A stretch of DNA of 64,000 nucleotides, taken from Shinella sp. H4-D48. Lineage in GTDB: Bacteria > Pseudomonadota > Alphaproteobacteria > Rhizobiales > Rhizobiaceae. Under the pieces are notes generated by a model. That model saw nothing but the letters and a program-made list of their open reading frames with translations. It had not been told where the DNA came from and did no database searches. The stretch lies in assembly GCF_022637395.1 (NCBI RefSeq), contig NZ_CP093337.1, forward strand, positions 1,658,001 through 1,722,000, read 5' to 3'. This document shows positions 9,141-17,057 of the stretch, in pieces; the stretch's first letter is position 1; every line of letters starts with the position of its first letter. A program made the translations under genes and the position numbers.

Positions 9141-9247
9141 AGGGCCATGGTCGTGACGGGGATTGGGGGACGGACCGGGCCCTTTCCTGCGCCCGGCAGA
9201 ATTGCCAAGCTTGTTATCATGCCGTGCCGTTTCCGGCGCCGGCGGCG

Positions 9248-9847
9248 TTACTTGACGCTACCGACAGCCTCGGCGCGGCCGTCCTGCAGCTTGACCCACT
9301 TGCCGGCATGGACCGACGACTGGCGCTTGAGGAAGCGGTATTCGGTTTCGGACCAGAGCATGACCTTGTTGCGCATGTTGTCGAGCACGAAGTCGCCGCG
9401 GTCGGTACGCACGGTCAGTACCGCATGGCCTTCGCCGTTTGGCTGGAGAACGACGGTGATGAGCAGGTTGGAGGGCGCGATGCCGGCTTCCATCAGGCGC
9501 TTGCGCTTGATCAGCACATAGTCTTCGCAATCCGCCGCAGCTTCAGGATAGGCCCACCGCTCTTCGACACCATAGATCTCCATGTCGGTCATCGGCACGA
9601 ATTCGGTGTTGGCCGTGTAGTTGACGTTGAGGATCGTCTTCCAGTTCTCCGGCGTCAGCTTCAGCGGGCCGGCGTCCCTGCCGGTCGGGCCGCATTCATT
9701 GCTGTACTGCTTGCAGAACTCGTAATGGCCGATCGGCTGGTTGGTGGCGCCGGCCAGCGGAATGTTGGCCGGCAAGGCCAGTGCGACCTGCGCAGCGGCC
9801 AGCGAGAAGAGGAATGCAAATGTCCCTGTCTTGAGTGTTCTTGTCAT
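9248..9847 (-). CDS. Transglutaminase-like cysteine peptidase (BTLCP family)
   Basis: This is a 199-residue periplasmic protein with a signal peptide (residues 1-25, ending VALA). The triad expected for bacterial transglutaminase-like cysteine peptidases is visible: Cys107 in AADCEDYVLIKR, His141 in GEGHAVLTV and Asp157 in FVLDNM. Family members are often found with adhesin secretion systems (LapG relatives), but a lone copy with a signal peptide is common in rhizobia and its substrate is unknown. The ATG at 9847 is preferred to the one at 9886 because the signal peptide then starts at once. It is preceded by an AT-rich promoter region. Confidence 0.9.
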   Translation of the reverse strand: MTRTLKTGTFAFLFSLAAAQVALALPANIPLAGATNQPIGHYEFCKQYSNECGPTGRDAGPLKLTPENWKTILNVNYTANTEFVPMTDMEIYGVEERWAYPEAAADCEDYVLIKRKRLMEAGIAPSNLLITVVLQPNGEGHAVLTVRTDRGDFVLDNMRNKVMLWSETEYRFLKRQSSVHAGKWVKLQDGRAEAVGSVK

Positions 9848-10326
9848 TGTGTCGTCCCCGTTTGATGGGGTCACAATGACAGGCATGTTTTGATCTTGCG
9901 CGAAAACTCGAAGTATAAGTTAGTTCAAATCAAGATTGCATAAGTATAAAATGAAAACAAAATTTGAGCTTTGTTTTATCTGTATTTGAGGCGAATTTGA
10001 TTAAAATTGTAACGAATCCGGCGCTCGCCGGCTTCCGGCTATTCCGCAATAATTATCTGATTTCATTCGAATTTTCCGGGCTGTTTTCAACGGAAATGGT
10101 TCGGCAAGCCGGTCATTACGCCATCCGATGGGTCACTTCATGCCAGGCTTCGGCCGCCGGATTTTCACTCGCGGCCGTGGTGCGCGGCGTCGACTTGCAC
10201 TTTGCGCCGACATCCGCCCAAAATTTTTTTGCGTTTTTTCTTGTGAAGAGGTGCATCGTTCTGAAACAGAAAAGGGCCCGATGGGCCCTTTTTCGTACAG
10301 TCTATGTCGTGTGGTGTCGCGGAATG
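9848..10326. other. Intergenic region with AT-rich promoter zone
   Basis: Positions about 9896-10015 are strongly AT-rich and probably hold the leftward promoter of the BTLCP gene. The right end holds the hairpin at 10271-10293. The rest (10020-10265) shows no convincing gene or repeat. Confidence 0.6.
10271..10293 (-). terminator. Intrinsic terminator after the PilZ gene
   Basis: AAAGGGCCC - GAT - GGGCCCTTT is a perfect 9-bp stem with a three-base loop. It carries a T-run on the plus strand and TTTTC on the minus strand. It lies 34 bp past the PilZ stop codon and could work in both directions. Confidence 0.82.
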
Positions 10327-10938
10327 CTACAGGAACGACGTGAGCGCTTCCTTCGATTGCACCGAGGAAAACTCGATGGCGACGCCCTCCTGGAAGTGAC
10401 GGACCACACGGCCCTTCATGCTGCCGAGCTGCACCGGCGTGCCGAGGGCAGGGCGCACTTCGATATCCACCGCAGCGCCCGACAGCGACAGGTCGATGAT
10501 CCGGCAGGGGTAGCGCCGGCCATCGTCGAGGGTCAGTTCCGTGCGGGTGTTGCGTGGCGTCAGGCGATCATGGCGCCGGTCTTCCGGCAGGCCGAGCTCG
10601 TGCTTGTTGGCGATCCAGGTCAGCTGTGCCGCCAGTTTCTCGCGCTTCCTGTCGGTTGCGGTCAGCTGGATGGCAAAGCCGCTGTCGTTGAGCAGTGCGA
10701 CATTGCCTTCGATGCGGCCGAGATGATCGATATAGGCGATGATGCGCTCGCCCATGCGCGGTCGTGCCGCGCATGTAAAATGCGCGTCGCCCGGCGACAT
10801 GTCGAGCACCGTGCATTCATACTCGTCGTGATTGGCGGTCATCAGCCGGCCGGACAGGTTGACCGAGACGCGCTGGAAGTTGCGCTGGTCGCTCTGGGGC
10901 TGCCGGGCGGCAGGCGATGCCTGTTGGAAAGAGTACAT
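10327..10938 (-). CDS. PilZ-domain protein (tandem PilZ)
   Basis: PilZ domains bind cyclic di-GMP and change motility, adhesion or polysaccharide output. This 203-residue protein seems to carry two. The first spans about residues 18-105 and opens with RNFQRVSVNLSGRL. The second spans about 115-200, with RHDRLTPRNTRTEL and then CRIIDLSLSGAAVDI, the typical arginine patch and (D/N)xSxxG. The first copy has D-M-S-P-G-D instead of the glycine-ended motif and may not bind the ligand. There is no membrane segment. It is monocistronic with a clear terminator. Confidence 0.88.
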   Translation of the reverse strand: MYSFQQASPAARQPQSDQRNFQRVSVNLSGRLMTANHDEYECTVLDMSPGDAHFTCAARPRMGERIIAYIDHLGRIEGNVALLNDSGFAIQLTATDRKREKLAAQLTWIANKHELGLPEDRRHDRLTPRNTRTELTLDDGRRYPCRIIDLSLSGAAVDIEVRPALGTPVQLGSMKGRVVRHFQEGVAIEFSSVQSKEALTSFL

Positions 10939-11087
10939 GAGCGCGGGTGCCTGATGATCCTATCTCTTTCCAACGTTTAATCTTTCTGGGTTAACAGAAG
11001 GTTTGCCGCGCCCCGGAAATCTCGTATTCGTTAGGTGTTTCGACAACTTATGGGCGTCTCAGGTTGTATTGCCCGCGCAGCCCTTCA

Positions 11088-11726
11088 TCACTCTGTCTTG
11101 CGCCCGCCTTCGAAGATGCGCAGATGCATGACGCGGCTCATCGCCTGGCCGATCCCGGCTGGCCGCATCGTCATGATCGATGTCGGCACGGGAATCGACG
11201 GGCGCGGGGCGGCGAGCGTGTCTGTGCGGTCGGGTTCGATGACCGTGAGCGTATCGATCGTCGCGTAGCGAAAGGCCGAAAGCGGCTGGCGCTGGCCGGG
11301 CAGGGGCGCGAAGGCGCCGATGATCCGGTCGGCCGTCCTGCCCTGGGTGGCGAGCGGCAGCAGAACGATCTCGGCCTGCGTTGTCTCCAGCGCACCGTCG
11401 ACGAGCTGGATGCGCAGGATGGCGGGAGCGGTCTGGGCCATGACATTCTCGGCGATCCGGGCGACGCGGTCGCGCAGGTCCGGCGCGAAGAGCCGGTCGA
11501 AGCCGGTGCCTTTCAGTTCGCGGGCGAACTGCGCGCAGATGCGCGTTCCCGCAAGCCGGAACAGCGGGGCCTGCGCCTCGGCATGCTCCAGGATGAAGAC
11601 GTCGGGCAGGATGCCGGCGATATCGGCCGGTTCGATTGCGCTGCGCAGGGGCAAGGCCTGCCGGCCGCGCTGGCGCGTCCAGTAATCGTAGAGTGTTGTC
11701 GCGGCCTTGGTCTGCATGCACGTCAT
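11088..11726 (-). CDS. PAS-domain protein (PAS_5 type)
   Basis: This 212-residue soluble protein has the rhizobial PAS_5 arrangement: YDYWTRQRGRQALPLRSAIEP, then DVFILEHAEAQAPLFRLAGT, and FARELKGTGFDRLFAPDLR. PAS_5 proteins in Rhizobiales are stand-alone sensors with no output domain, and their partners are largely unknown. The tail after residue 150 is Pro/Thr-rich and probably flexible. The ATG at 11726 has no strong ribosome-binding site; an in-frame ATG three codons inside is possible. Confidence 0.82.
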   Translation of the reverse strand: MTCMQTKAATTLYDYWTRQRGRQALPLRSAIEPADIAGILPDVFILEHAEAQAPLFRLAGTRICAQFARELKGTGFDRLFAPDLRDRVARIAENVMAQTAPAILRIQLVDGALETTQAEIVLLPLATQGRTADRIIGAFAPLPGQRQPLSAFRYATIDTLTVIEPDRTDTLAAPRPSIPVPTSIMTMRPAGIGQAMSRVMHLRIFEGGRKTE

Positions 11727-11849
11727 CCAATCAGTTCTGTCCCGTTCCGGATCGGATTCCGGGGCTGACGGGGCGTCTGAGGTGAGAGGAGCGAGTTTCG
11801 TGCCACCGCGCGATTAAGGTTAATAAATGGTTTCGATTGCGCGGCCGGC

Positions 11850-11964
11850 CGGCTTCGGGGAAAGTCCGGACATCCCTCTACGAGGGGTGGTTTAAGTGCA
11901 CATCTTTCAAGCCCCGGGGATTGGGGGCGCGGGCCGTCGGCGAAAGCTGCACGGCCTTTCTTTT
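11850..11964 (+). ncRNA. Candidate small RNA in a divergent gap
   Basis: The gap between the leftward PAS gene and the rightward rhomboid gene contains a complete plus-strand terminator (11932-11964). Just upstream is a folded element: GGCTT (11851-11855) can pair with AAGCC (11909-11913), enclosing an 8-bp hairpin CATCCCTC / GAGGGGTG (11871-11889). No reading frame ends at this terminator. The simplest readings are a trans-acting small RNA of about 115-150 nt, or an attenuated leader of the rhomboid gene. The 5' end and promoter are not resolved. Confidence 0.4.
11932..11964 (+). terminator. Intrinsic terminator in the PAS-rhomboid gap
   Basis: GGCCGT (11932-11937) pairs with ACGGCC (11951-11956), with an inner GC pair around GAAA, followed by TTTCTTTT. 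It points rightwards and lies 46 bp before the rhomboid start. Confidence 0.75.
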
Positions 11965-12009
11965 ATCTGTATAAGCGCGATTCCCTTTGTATGAGTTGGT
12001 GGTTCGGCA

Positions 12010-12750
12010 ATGCGTGACGACGGCGTTGAAATGCGTGATGAGGAGAATGGCGTGCGCAGGCACGAGCCCGCCTTCAACCTTCCCGGAAGTCTCGTCTTCG
12101 TGCTCGGCCTGCTGACGCTCATCCACGCCGTGCGCACCTATGTGCTGTCGGTGCCCGCCGACGAGAGCGTGCTGCTGCGCTTCGCCTTCATTCCTGCGCG
12201 CTACGCCGTTCCGCTGGCCGATCAGGACCTGAGCTGGCTGTGGAGCCCGATCACCTATTCGTTGCTGCACGGCAGCTGGGAGCATCTGCTGTTCAACGGC
12301 TTCTGGATGGTCGCCTTCGGCGCGCCGGTCGTACGGCGTATCGGCGTGGTGCGCTTTTTCATGTTCTGGTGCCTCTCCGCCGTGGCGGCGGTCGCCTTTC
12401 ACACGGCGCTGCATTGGGGCGAGATGATCCTCGTCGTCGGTGCTTCCGGTGTCGTGTCCGGCCTGATGGGGGCCGCGGCGCGTTTCGTCTTCTCGCCGAG
12501 CGGCCGCATCAGCCGGCAGTTCGCCCATCTCAACAGGCGCCTTTCGATCCCTGAGGCGCTGTCGAACCGTTCGGTGCTCGTCTTCTCGGGCATCTGGTTC
12601 CTCACCAATTTCCTTGTCGGCGTCGGTCAGGTCTTCGGCTCGGTCGGCGGCGGGGCCATTGCCTGGGAAGCTCATATCGGCGGCTTCCTTTTCGGGTTCC
12701 TGTTCTTCCCGATCTTCGACCGGCTGGACGGCGAGGATCGGCGGGATTGA
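12010..12750 (+). CDS. Rhomboid-family intramembrane serine protease
   Basis: This 246-residue protein has about six membrane helices. The catalytic dyad is visible: Ser in VVGASGVVSGLMG (the G-x-S-G motif of helix 4) and His in AWEAHIGGFLFGF (helix 6). The loop-1 region ends with LLHGSWEHLLFNGFWM, the typical H-x-x-W-x-H-L-x-x-N pattern. Rhomboids cut transmembrane helices of substrate proteins; the substrate here is unknown. An in-frame ATG at 12031 is an alternative start. It is followed by a CBS protein gene after 188 bp. Confidence 0.92.
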   Translation: MRDDGVEMRDEENGVRRHEPAFNLPGSLVFVLGLLTLIHAVRTYVLSVPADESVLLRFAFIPARYAVPLADQDLSWLWSPITYSLLHGSWEHLLFNGFWMVAFGAPVVRRIGVVRFFMFWCLSAVAAVAFHTALHWGEMILVVGASGVVSGLMGAAARFVFSPSGRISRQFAHLNRRLSIPEALSNRSVLVFSGIWFLTNFLVGVGQVFGSVGGGAIAWEAHIGGFLFGFLFFPIFDRLDGEDRRD

Positions 12751-12938
12751 TGCGGCCGCATTCGCGGTCTTGCATTCGCCGTTTTCGTGGCGCACCATAA
12801 GACAGTTCCGGTTCGCACATGCAGACCGGAAGGGACTGGCACACGCACGGAGGAAAGCGATGCCTGTCTGACCATACTGGCAGGGCATTCCTGCACGGGT
12901 GCCCCGCCTCTCTGTCATGACGCACACGGGAGGTACGC

Positions 12939-13367
12939 ATGTATGTAAAGTCGATACTGGACGAAAAAGGCCGCAACGTCGTGACCGGCGGTCCGCAGCT
13001 CACCGTCAGGCAGGCTGCCGTCTACCTTCATGAAAATCACATTGGTGCCATCGTCATCGTGGATCGGAACGACCGCATCGCCGGCATTCTGACCGAGCGC
13101 GACATCGTGGCCGCCGTGGCTCGGAACGGGGCGGAATGCCTGGAAAAGCCGATTTCCTCCATCATGTGGGGTAACGTTCACCGCTGCGGTGAGGCGCAAT
13201 CCGTCGAAGACATCATGGAAATGATGAGCAAGTTGCGCGCGCGACATATCCCTGTCGAAAAGGACGGGCGGCTGGTCGGCATCATCTCCATCGGCGACGT
13301 GGTGAAAGCCCATATGCGCGCGATCAAGCACGAGGCCGAGGCGATCAAGGCCTATATCGCGAGCTGA
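12939..13367 (+). CDS. CBS-domain protein
   Basis: Two CBS motifs make up almost the whole of this 142-residue protein. The first (about 8-68) includes IGAIVIVDRNDRIAGILTER DIV, and the second (about 74-130) includes RHIPVEKDGRLVGIISIGDV. Paired CBS domains bind adenosine nucleotides and sense energy state or redox. The protein has no catalytic domain, so it is a stand-alone CBS sensor of the kind common in alphaproteobacteria. A GGGAGG ribosome-binding site precedes the ATG. The gene converges on patatin with a shared terminator. Confidence 0.92.
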   Translation: MYVKSILDEKGRNVVTGGPQLTVRQAAVYLHENHIGAIVIVDRNDRIAGILTERDIVAAVARNGAECLEKPISSIMWGNVHRCGEAQSVEDIMEMMSKLRARHIPVEKDGRLVGIISIGDVVKAHMRAIKHEAEAIKAYIAS

Positions 13368-13405
13368 CCCGCTCGCGAACCGGTCGCGGCCCTTGAGACG
13401 ATTTC

Positions 13406-13440
13406 GGGCGGAACGATCCTAGCCGTTCCGCCCGCCTTTA
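13406..13440. terminator. Intrinsic terminator between CBS and patatin genes
   Basis: A perfect 10-bp stem GGGCGGAACG / CGTTCCGCCC has an eight-base loop and is followed by GCCTTTATCC on the plus strand. It lies between convergent genes and can serve both. Confidence 0.7.
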
Positions 13441-13472
13441 TCCTCTTGAGCTTTCTCGCGTAACGCATGGCT

Positions 13473-14438
13473 TCACCGCACCGCGAGCGCCACCTCCTGC
13501 ATGCGCTGGATTTCGGCAATGCGCGCCTTGGCTTCCTGGTAGCCCCGGTCGATGGCTTCGCCGGCCCGGTGAAATTCCGAAAGGCCGATATCGGAAAGCT
13601 TGGGATGCAGTGCAAGATCCGGAGGGTCGCCGGCAAGGCGCGCGCGGGAAATGCGGTCCTGAATGATGTTGAACGATTGTACCATCACGCCGGTCAGGCC
13701 GAGCCGCGCGGCGCTGTCCTCCTGCCTGTTTTCGTCGATCTTCTGTTGGCTTGCGCTGTGCTTGATCACCGCCGAGCGGCCATAGAGATCGTAGTTGAGA
13801 TTGACCGCAACGACGAGCGGCTCCTCATAGGCGCGGCAGACCGAGACGGGGACGGGATTGACGAGGGCGCCATCGACCAGCGTGCGGTTGTTGCATTTGA
13901 TCGGTTCGAAAATGCCGGGCAGGGCGTAGGACGCGCGCAGGGCGGTTATCAGCGAGCCGCCGTTGATCCACACCTCATGGCCGCTATTGACCTCCGTCGC
14001 CACCGCGACGAAGGGACGGTCGAGATCTTCGATCGCGAGGTTTTCGAGATGTTCCTGCATGCGCTTGGTCAGCCGCATGCCGCCGAACAGGCCGGAGCCG
14101 CGAATGGTGAAATCCAGCAGGCTGGCGATACGGCGCATGGTGAGCGAGCGTGCGAAACTTTCAAGCTCATCGAGCTTGCCGGCGAGGTAGCAGCCGCCGA
14201 CTAGGGCGCCGATCGAGGTGCCGGCGATCATGCCCACTTCAATGCCTTCTTCTTCCAGCGCCCGCAGGACGCCGATATGGGCCCAGCCACGTGCAGCACC
14301 GCCGCCGAGCGCGAGTGCGATCTTGGACTTGCGCGGCGGGGTCGGTGCGGGCATGGGCGGGAGCGTGTCGAGGGAGGGGCCGCCGGGATTGGATGCGTCC
14401 GATGGCATCAGGCTGCGGTTGAAACTCCAGTTCAGCAT
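13473..14438 (-). CDS. Patatin-like phospholipase (RssA type)
   Basis: This 321-residue protein has the patatin signature: oxyanion loop GGGAARG (45-51), nucleophile motif GTSIG with Ser75, and the dyad aspartate in TLVDGALVNP. The first 37 residues are Pro/Ser-rich and disordered. Patatin domains hydrolyse acyl esters of phospholipids. This short, single-domain form resembles RssA/NTE-like cytosolic proteins, whose physiological substrate is seldom known. An in-frame ATG at 14408 would shorten the protein by ten residues. Confidence 0.92.
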   Translation of the reverse strand: MLNWSFNRSLMPSDASNPGGPSLDTLPPMPAPTPPRKSKIALALGGGAARGWAHIGVLRALEEEGIEVGMIAGTSIGALVGGCYLAGKLDELESFARSLTMRRIASLLDFTIRGSGLFGGMRLTKRMQEHLENLAIEDLDRPFVAVATEVNSGHEVWINGGSLITALRASYALPGIFEPIKCNNRTLVDGALVNPVPVSVCRAYEEPLVVAVNLNYDLYGRSAVIKHSASQQKIDENRQEDSAARLGLTGVMVQSFNIIQDRISRARLAGDPPDLALHPKLSDIGLSEFHRAGEAIDRGYQEAKARIAEIQRMQEVALAVR

Positions 14439-14787
14439 TCCGGACCTCCATTCCCTATAGGAATTCGCGGTGAGGCAAACGGTTCCGCCGCTTCGACACC
14501 TGCAACAACAGGATATAGGGCAGGATAAGAGCGATGCGTATCGCGGGGAACTTTCAACGTGAAAAAAAGATGCGAATGCGCGATTTTAAGGGGGCTTGCC
14601 TGGCGCCGCAGGGATGCCGCCGTCCACGGAGTGGCGCTTAAGACCGGTCTTGACGCAAGAGTGCGATGCGCTTCCATCTCATGATCCGCATGGCGGGGGC
14701 AAAAGCCGCCATGTGATCCATTAGGCAGTTCGAACGGTTTCCAATTGGTGAATCCGTCCCGAAGCTGAACGAAAATCGCGCAGATGC
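14439..14787. other. Intergenic region with a hairpin
   Basis: This 349-bp gap lies upstream of patatin and downstream of hisI is at its right edge. A perfect 8-bp inverted repeat CATGGCGG / CCGCCATG (14689-14713) is present with a nine-base loop and no T-run. No gene is visible. Confidence 0.5.
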
Positions 14788-15240
14788 TTAATTTTTGCTG
14801 TAGACGGCAGCCGGGTCGAACTGCGGTTCACCGCCGGTGATGGTCAGCACAGCGCCGTCCGGGCCGTTCGAGACCGTGCGGTAGAAGCAGGAGCGGCGGC
14901 CGGTGTGGCAGGTGGCATCATGGCCGGCTACCGACACTTTCAGCCACACGGCGTCCTGATCGCAATCCGTGCGCAGTTCCACCACCGTCTGGAGATTGCC
15001 CGAGGTCTCGCCCTTCTTCCAGAGCGCGTTGCGCGAGCGGCTCCAGTAGTGGGCGATGCCGGTTTCGATGGTCAACGCCAGCGCCTGGGCGTTCATGTGC
15101 GCCACCATCAGCAGCTCACCGTCCTTCGCATCCGTCACCACGGCGGTGACAAGCCCGCTTTCGTCGAAACGCGGTGTAAACGCGGCTCCGGTCTCGAGTT
15201 CGGCCTTGTCTTTCGAGGGGGCGTCGAAGGTGATCGGCAT
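14788..15240 (-). CDS. hisI: Phosphoribosyl-AMP cyclohydrolase
   Basis: The enzyme opens the adenine ring of phosphoribosyl-AMP, the third step of histidine synthesis. The 150-residue protein has the full motif set: [36 protein letters not shown], the metal-binding DCDQDAVW, and the zinc cysteines in [10 protein letters not shown]. It lacks a fused HisE (PRA-PH) domain, as is normal in alphaproteobacteria. It follows folE on the same strand with a 36-bp gap, so the two are probably co-transcribed. Confidence 0.96.
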   Translation of the reverse strand: MPITFDAPSKDKAELETGAAFTPRFDESGLVTAVVTDAKDGELLMVAHMNAQALALTIETGIAHYWSRSRNALWKKGETSGNLQTVVELRTDCDQDAVWLKVSVAGHDATCHTGRRSCFYRTVSNGPDGAVLTITGGEPQFDPAAVYSKN

Positions 15241-15276
15241 GGCGGCGGCTCCGTCTCGCGAAGCCGGCCGTTTCGC

Positions 15277-15888
15277 CTAGCTTCGTATCATGGTCATGAA
15301 CCGGACCTGTTCGGTCGGTTCGGTCTTGAAGGCACCGGTAAAGGTGGTGGTCAGCGTTGTCGAGCCCTGTTTCTGGATGCCTCGCATCGCCATGCACATA
15401 TGCTCGGCTTCGATCATCACGGCCACGCCGCGCGGATTGAGCGTCTCGTCGATCGATCTGGCAATCTGCGCCGTCATGGTTTCCTGCGTCTGCAGGCGGC
15501 GGCCGTAGATTTCCACCACACGGGCGATCTTGGAGAGGCCAAGCACCCGGCCGTTCGGCAGATAGGCGACATGCGCCTTGCCGATGATCGGCACCATATG
15601 GTGTTCGCAATGCGAGAAGAACGGGATGTCGCGCACCAGCACCATGTCGTTGTAGCCGGCGACTTCTTCAAAGGTGCGGCCCAGCACGTCCTCTGCGGCG
15701 AGTTCGTAACCGGAGAAGAGTTCGCGATACGCCTTGGCCACGCGCTTGGGCGTGTCCAGCAGGCCTTCGCGTTCCGGGTCGTCACCGGCCCAGCGAAGCA
15801 GGACGCGAACGGCATCCTCCGCTTCTTTCTGGGAGGGGCGATCCGTCTGGTCTTCGGAGCGCGGAAAATTCGTTACGATGGCGTCCAT
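15277..15888 (-). CDS. folE: GTP cyclohydrolase I
   Basis: The enzyme makes dihydroneopterin triphosphate from GTP, the entry to tetrahydrofolate. With the ATG at 15888 the protein has 203 residues. Diagnostic stretches are [40 protein letters not shown] and [18 protein letters not shown], which hold the zinc ligands (Cys and His in CEHH and EHMCM). The upstream ATG at 15939 is inside the structured leader and is unlikely. A candidate folate riboswitch precedes it, and hisI follows closely. Confidence 0.97.
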   Translation of the reverse strand: MDAIVTNFPRSEDQTDRPSQKEAEDAVRVLLRWAGDDPEREGLLDTPKRVAKAYRELFSGYELAAEDVLGRTFEEVAGYNDMVLVRDIPFFSHCEHHMVPIIGKAHVAYLPNGRVLGLSKIARVVEIYGRRLQTQETMTAQIARSIDETLNPRGVAVMIEAEHMCMAMRGIQKQGSTTLTTTFTGAFKTEPTEQVRFMTMIRS

Positions 15889-15904
15889 GGTCGTGGAGAC
15901 CTTT

Positions 15905-15962
15905 CTGCAGGTTATCTGACGTGTATTCGGACTCGCCACTGGCCATTCGCCTAACCCTGCAG
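15905..15962 (-). promoter_or_regulatory. Candidate THF-II (folE) riboswitch in the folE leader
   Basis: On the minus strand, CTGCAGGGTTA (15962-15952) can pair with TAACCTGCAG (15914-15905), allowing one bulged base. This closes a conserved-looking internal region of about 37 nt that ends 16 nt before the folE ATG, next to its ribosome-binding site. Alphaproteobacterial folE genes are known to carry the folE RNA motif, now called the THF-II riboswitch. The position and compact size fit; the exact consensus was not aligned. Confidence 0.45.
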
Positions 15963-16232
15963 GCTTGGGTTCCGTTGGCGGGCTCCGGGGCTTTCAGGTC
16001 TTCGCTTAACAGTGCGCTGACCGTCCGGCACGGTTTCCCAAACAACAGGTGGTGTCCGCTTTCCGCCAATTCGCTTCTTGCAAAACACTCACCCCAATAC
16101 GAGCTATCATATAGTATGGATCACTGGTCGCGAAAGAGGCGTGAGGCGACACGTCGTGCTTTTTTCCCGACCCGACCGGAATAATATCCCCGGATCATTG
16201 AAGATTTCGCAAAAAGTGCGAAAAGCAGGGTC
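15963..16232. other. folE / NifU-like divergent intergenic region
   Basis: The rest of this gap must hold the folE promoter on the left and the NifU-like gene promoter on the right. A short inverted repeat TTTCGC / GCGAAA sits near 16206-16225, just before the NifU-like start. Nothing else is recognised. Confidence 0.45.
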
Positions 16233-16679
16233 ATGATGGACGATATCTATAACAGCCGTATTCTCGAATTTGCCGGCAACATTCCGCGGATCGGAACGCT
16301 TGACGACGCGGATGCCGAGGCGGGCGCCCATTCCAAGCTCTGCGGCTCGCGCGTGAAGGTCTATCTCAAGCTCGACGGCGACCGCGTCAGTGATTTCGCG
16401 CATGAGGTGAAGGCCTGCGCGCTGGGACAGGCGTCGTCCTCCATCATGGCGCGCCATGTTATCGGCACGACCGTTGAGGACATTCGCCGGGCGCGCGAGG
16501 ACATGCTTGCCATGCTGAAGGCGGACGGCGACGGCCCGAGCGGACGTTTCGAGGAAATGCGCTTCCTCAAGCCCGTCAAGGACTACAAGGCACGTCACGC
16601 CTCTACCATGCTGACCTTCGATGCGGTGGTGGACGCCATCGGCCAGATCGAGGCGAAGCGGCTCGAAACGGCCGGGTGA
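16233..16679 (+). CDS. NifU/IscU-like iron-sulfur cluster scaffold homologue
   Basis: This 148-residue protein matches the NifU N-terminal (IscU) fold, opening MMDDIYNSRILEFAGNIPRI. Two of the three IscU cluster cysteines are visible, in SKLCGSRVKV and KACALGQASSSIMA. The third is absent: the matching place reads YKARHASTML with a His. Rhizobial relatives next to yidD typically look the same. It may bind metal differently or act as a carrier rather than a scaffold. yidD follows after six bases, so the two are one transcript. Confidence 0.88.
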   Translation: MMDDIYNSRILEFAGNIPRIGTLDDADAEAGAHSKLCGSRVKVYLKLDGDRVSDFAHEVKACALGQASSSIMARHVIGTTVEDIRRAREDMLAMLKADGDGPSGRFEEMRFLKPVKDYKARHASTMLTFDAVVDAIGQIEAKRLETAG

Positions 16680-16685
16680 GAGGCG

Positions 16686-17054
16686 ATGTGCGATGGCCCG
16701 GAGTGCCGGCATGCCGCGCCGGCTTCTGTTTCCAGGGGCCGCAACTGGTCGGGACCGTTCCGCAAGACACCGGGCCGGCTTTTCGGCATGGGCCTTATCC
16801 GCTTCTACCAGCTGACGCTTTCCGGCTTCATCGGCAATTCCTGCCGGCATCTGCCGACCTGCTCGGAATACGGCTATGAGTCCATCGCACGCCACGGCCT
16901 GTGGCGGGGCGGTTTCATGACGCTGTTTCGCGTCGCGCGCTGCGGCCCGGGGGGCACGCACGGCTTCGATCCTGTGCCTGAGGCGCTGGAGCGCCGGTTC
17001 GCCTGGTGGGCGCCGTGGCGGCTTTGGCGCGTGTCGCGCGCCGGCAGGGGCTGA
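16686..17054 (+). CDS. yidD: Membrane protein insertion efficiency factor YidD
   Basis: YidD helps the YidC insertase place proteins in the inner membrane. The core (residues about 35-100) has the family signature: LIRFYQLTLSGFIGNSCRHL, PTCSEYGYESIARHG and RVARCGPGGTHGFDPVP. The 122-residue length includes a 33-residue N-terminal extension seen in rhizobial forms. The gene begins six bases after the NifU-like gene and is followed by a GTG-started gene three bases after its stop codon, so all three are probably one operon. Confidence 0.95.
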   Translation: MCDGPECRHAAPASVSRGRNWSGPFRKTPGRLFGMGLIRFYQLTLSGFIGNSCRHLPTCSEYGYESIARHGLWRGGFMTLFRVARCGPGGTHGFDPVPEALERRFAWWAPWRLWRVSRAGRG

Positions 17055-17057
17055 GCC

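Noticed and set aside
9964-10980. 338-codon plus-strand frame across the BTLCP promoter region and the PilZ gene
   Set aside because: Its right part is antisense to PilZ, which has clear motifs, and its left part runs through an AT-rich promoter and a terminator.
11857-11871. GGGGAAAGTCCGGAC resembles the conserved core of RNase P RNA
   Set aside because: The gap is only 283 bp, too short for RNase P RNA, and the other universal segments (such as the P4 partner) are not visible. It is treated as part of the small RNA candidate.
12847-12870. GGAGG followed by ATG CCT GTC TGA, a three-codon mini-ORF before the CBS gene
   Set aside because: Too short to support as a gene, and no evidence of a regulatory leader peptide beyond a good ribosome-binding site.
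11878-12927. 349-codon open frame on the minus strand
   Set aside because: It is antisense to the rhomboid gene, is rich in Glu/Asp/Arg/His as expected of a shadow frame in GC-rich DNA, and has no recognisable domain.
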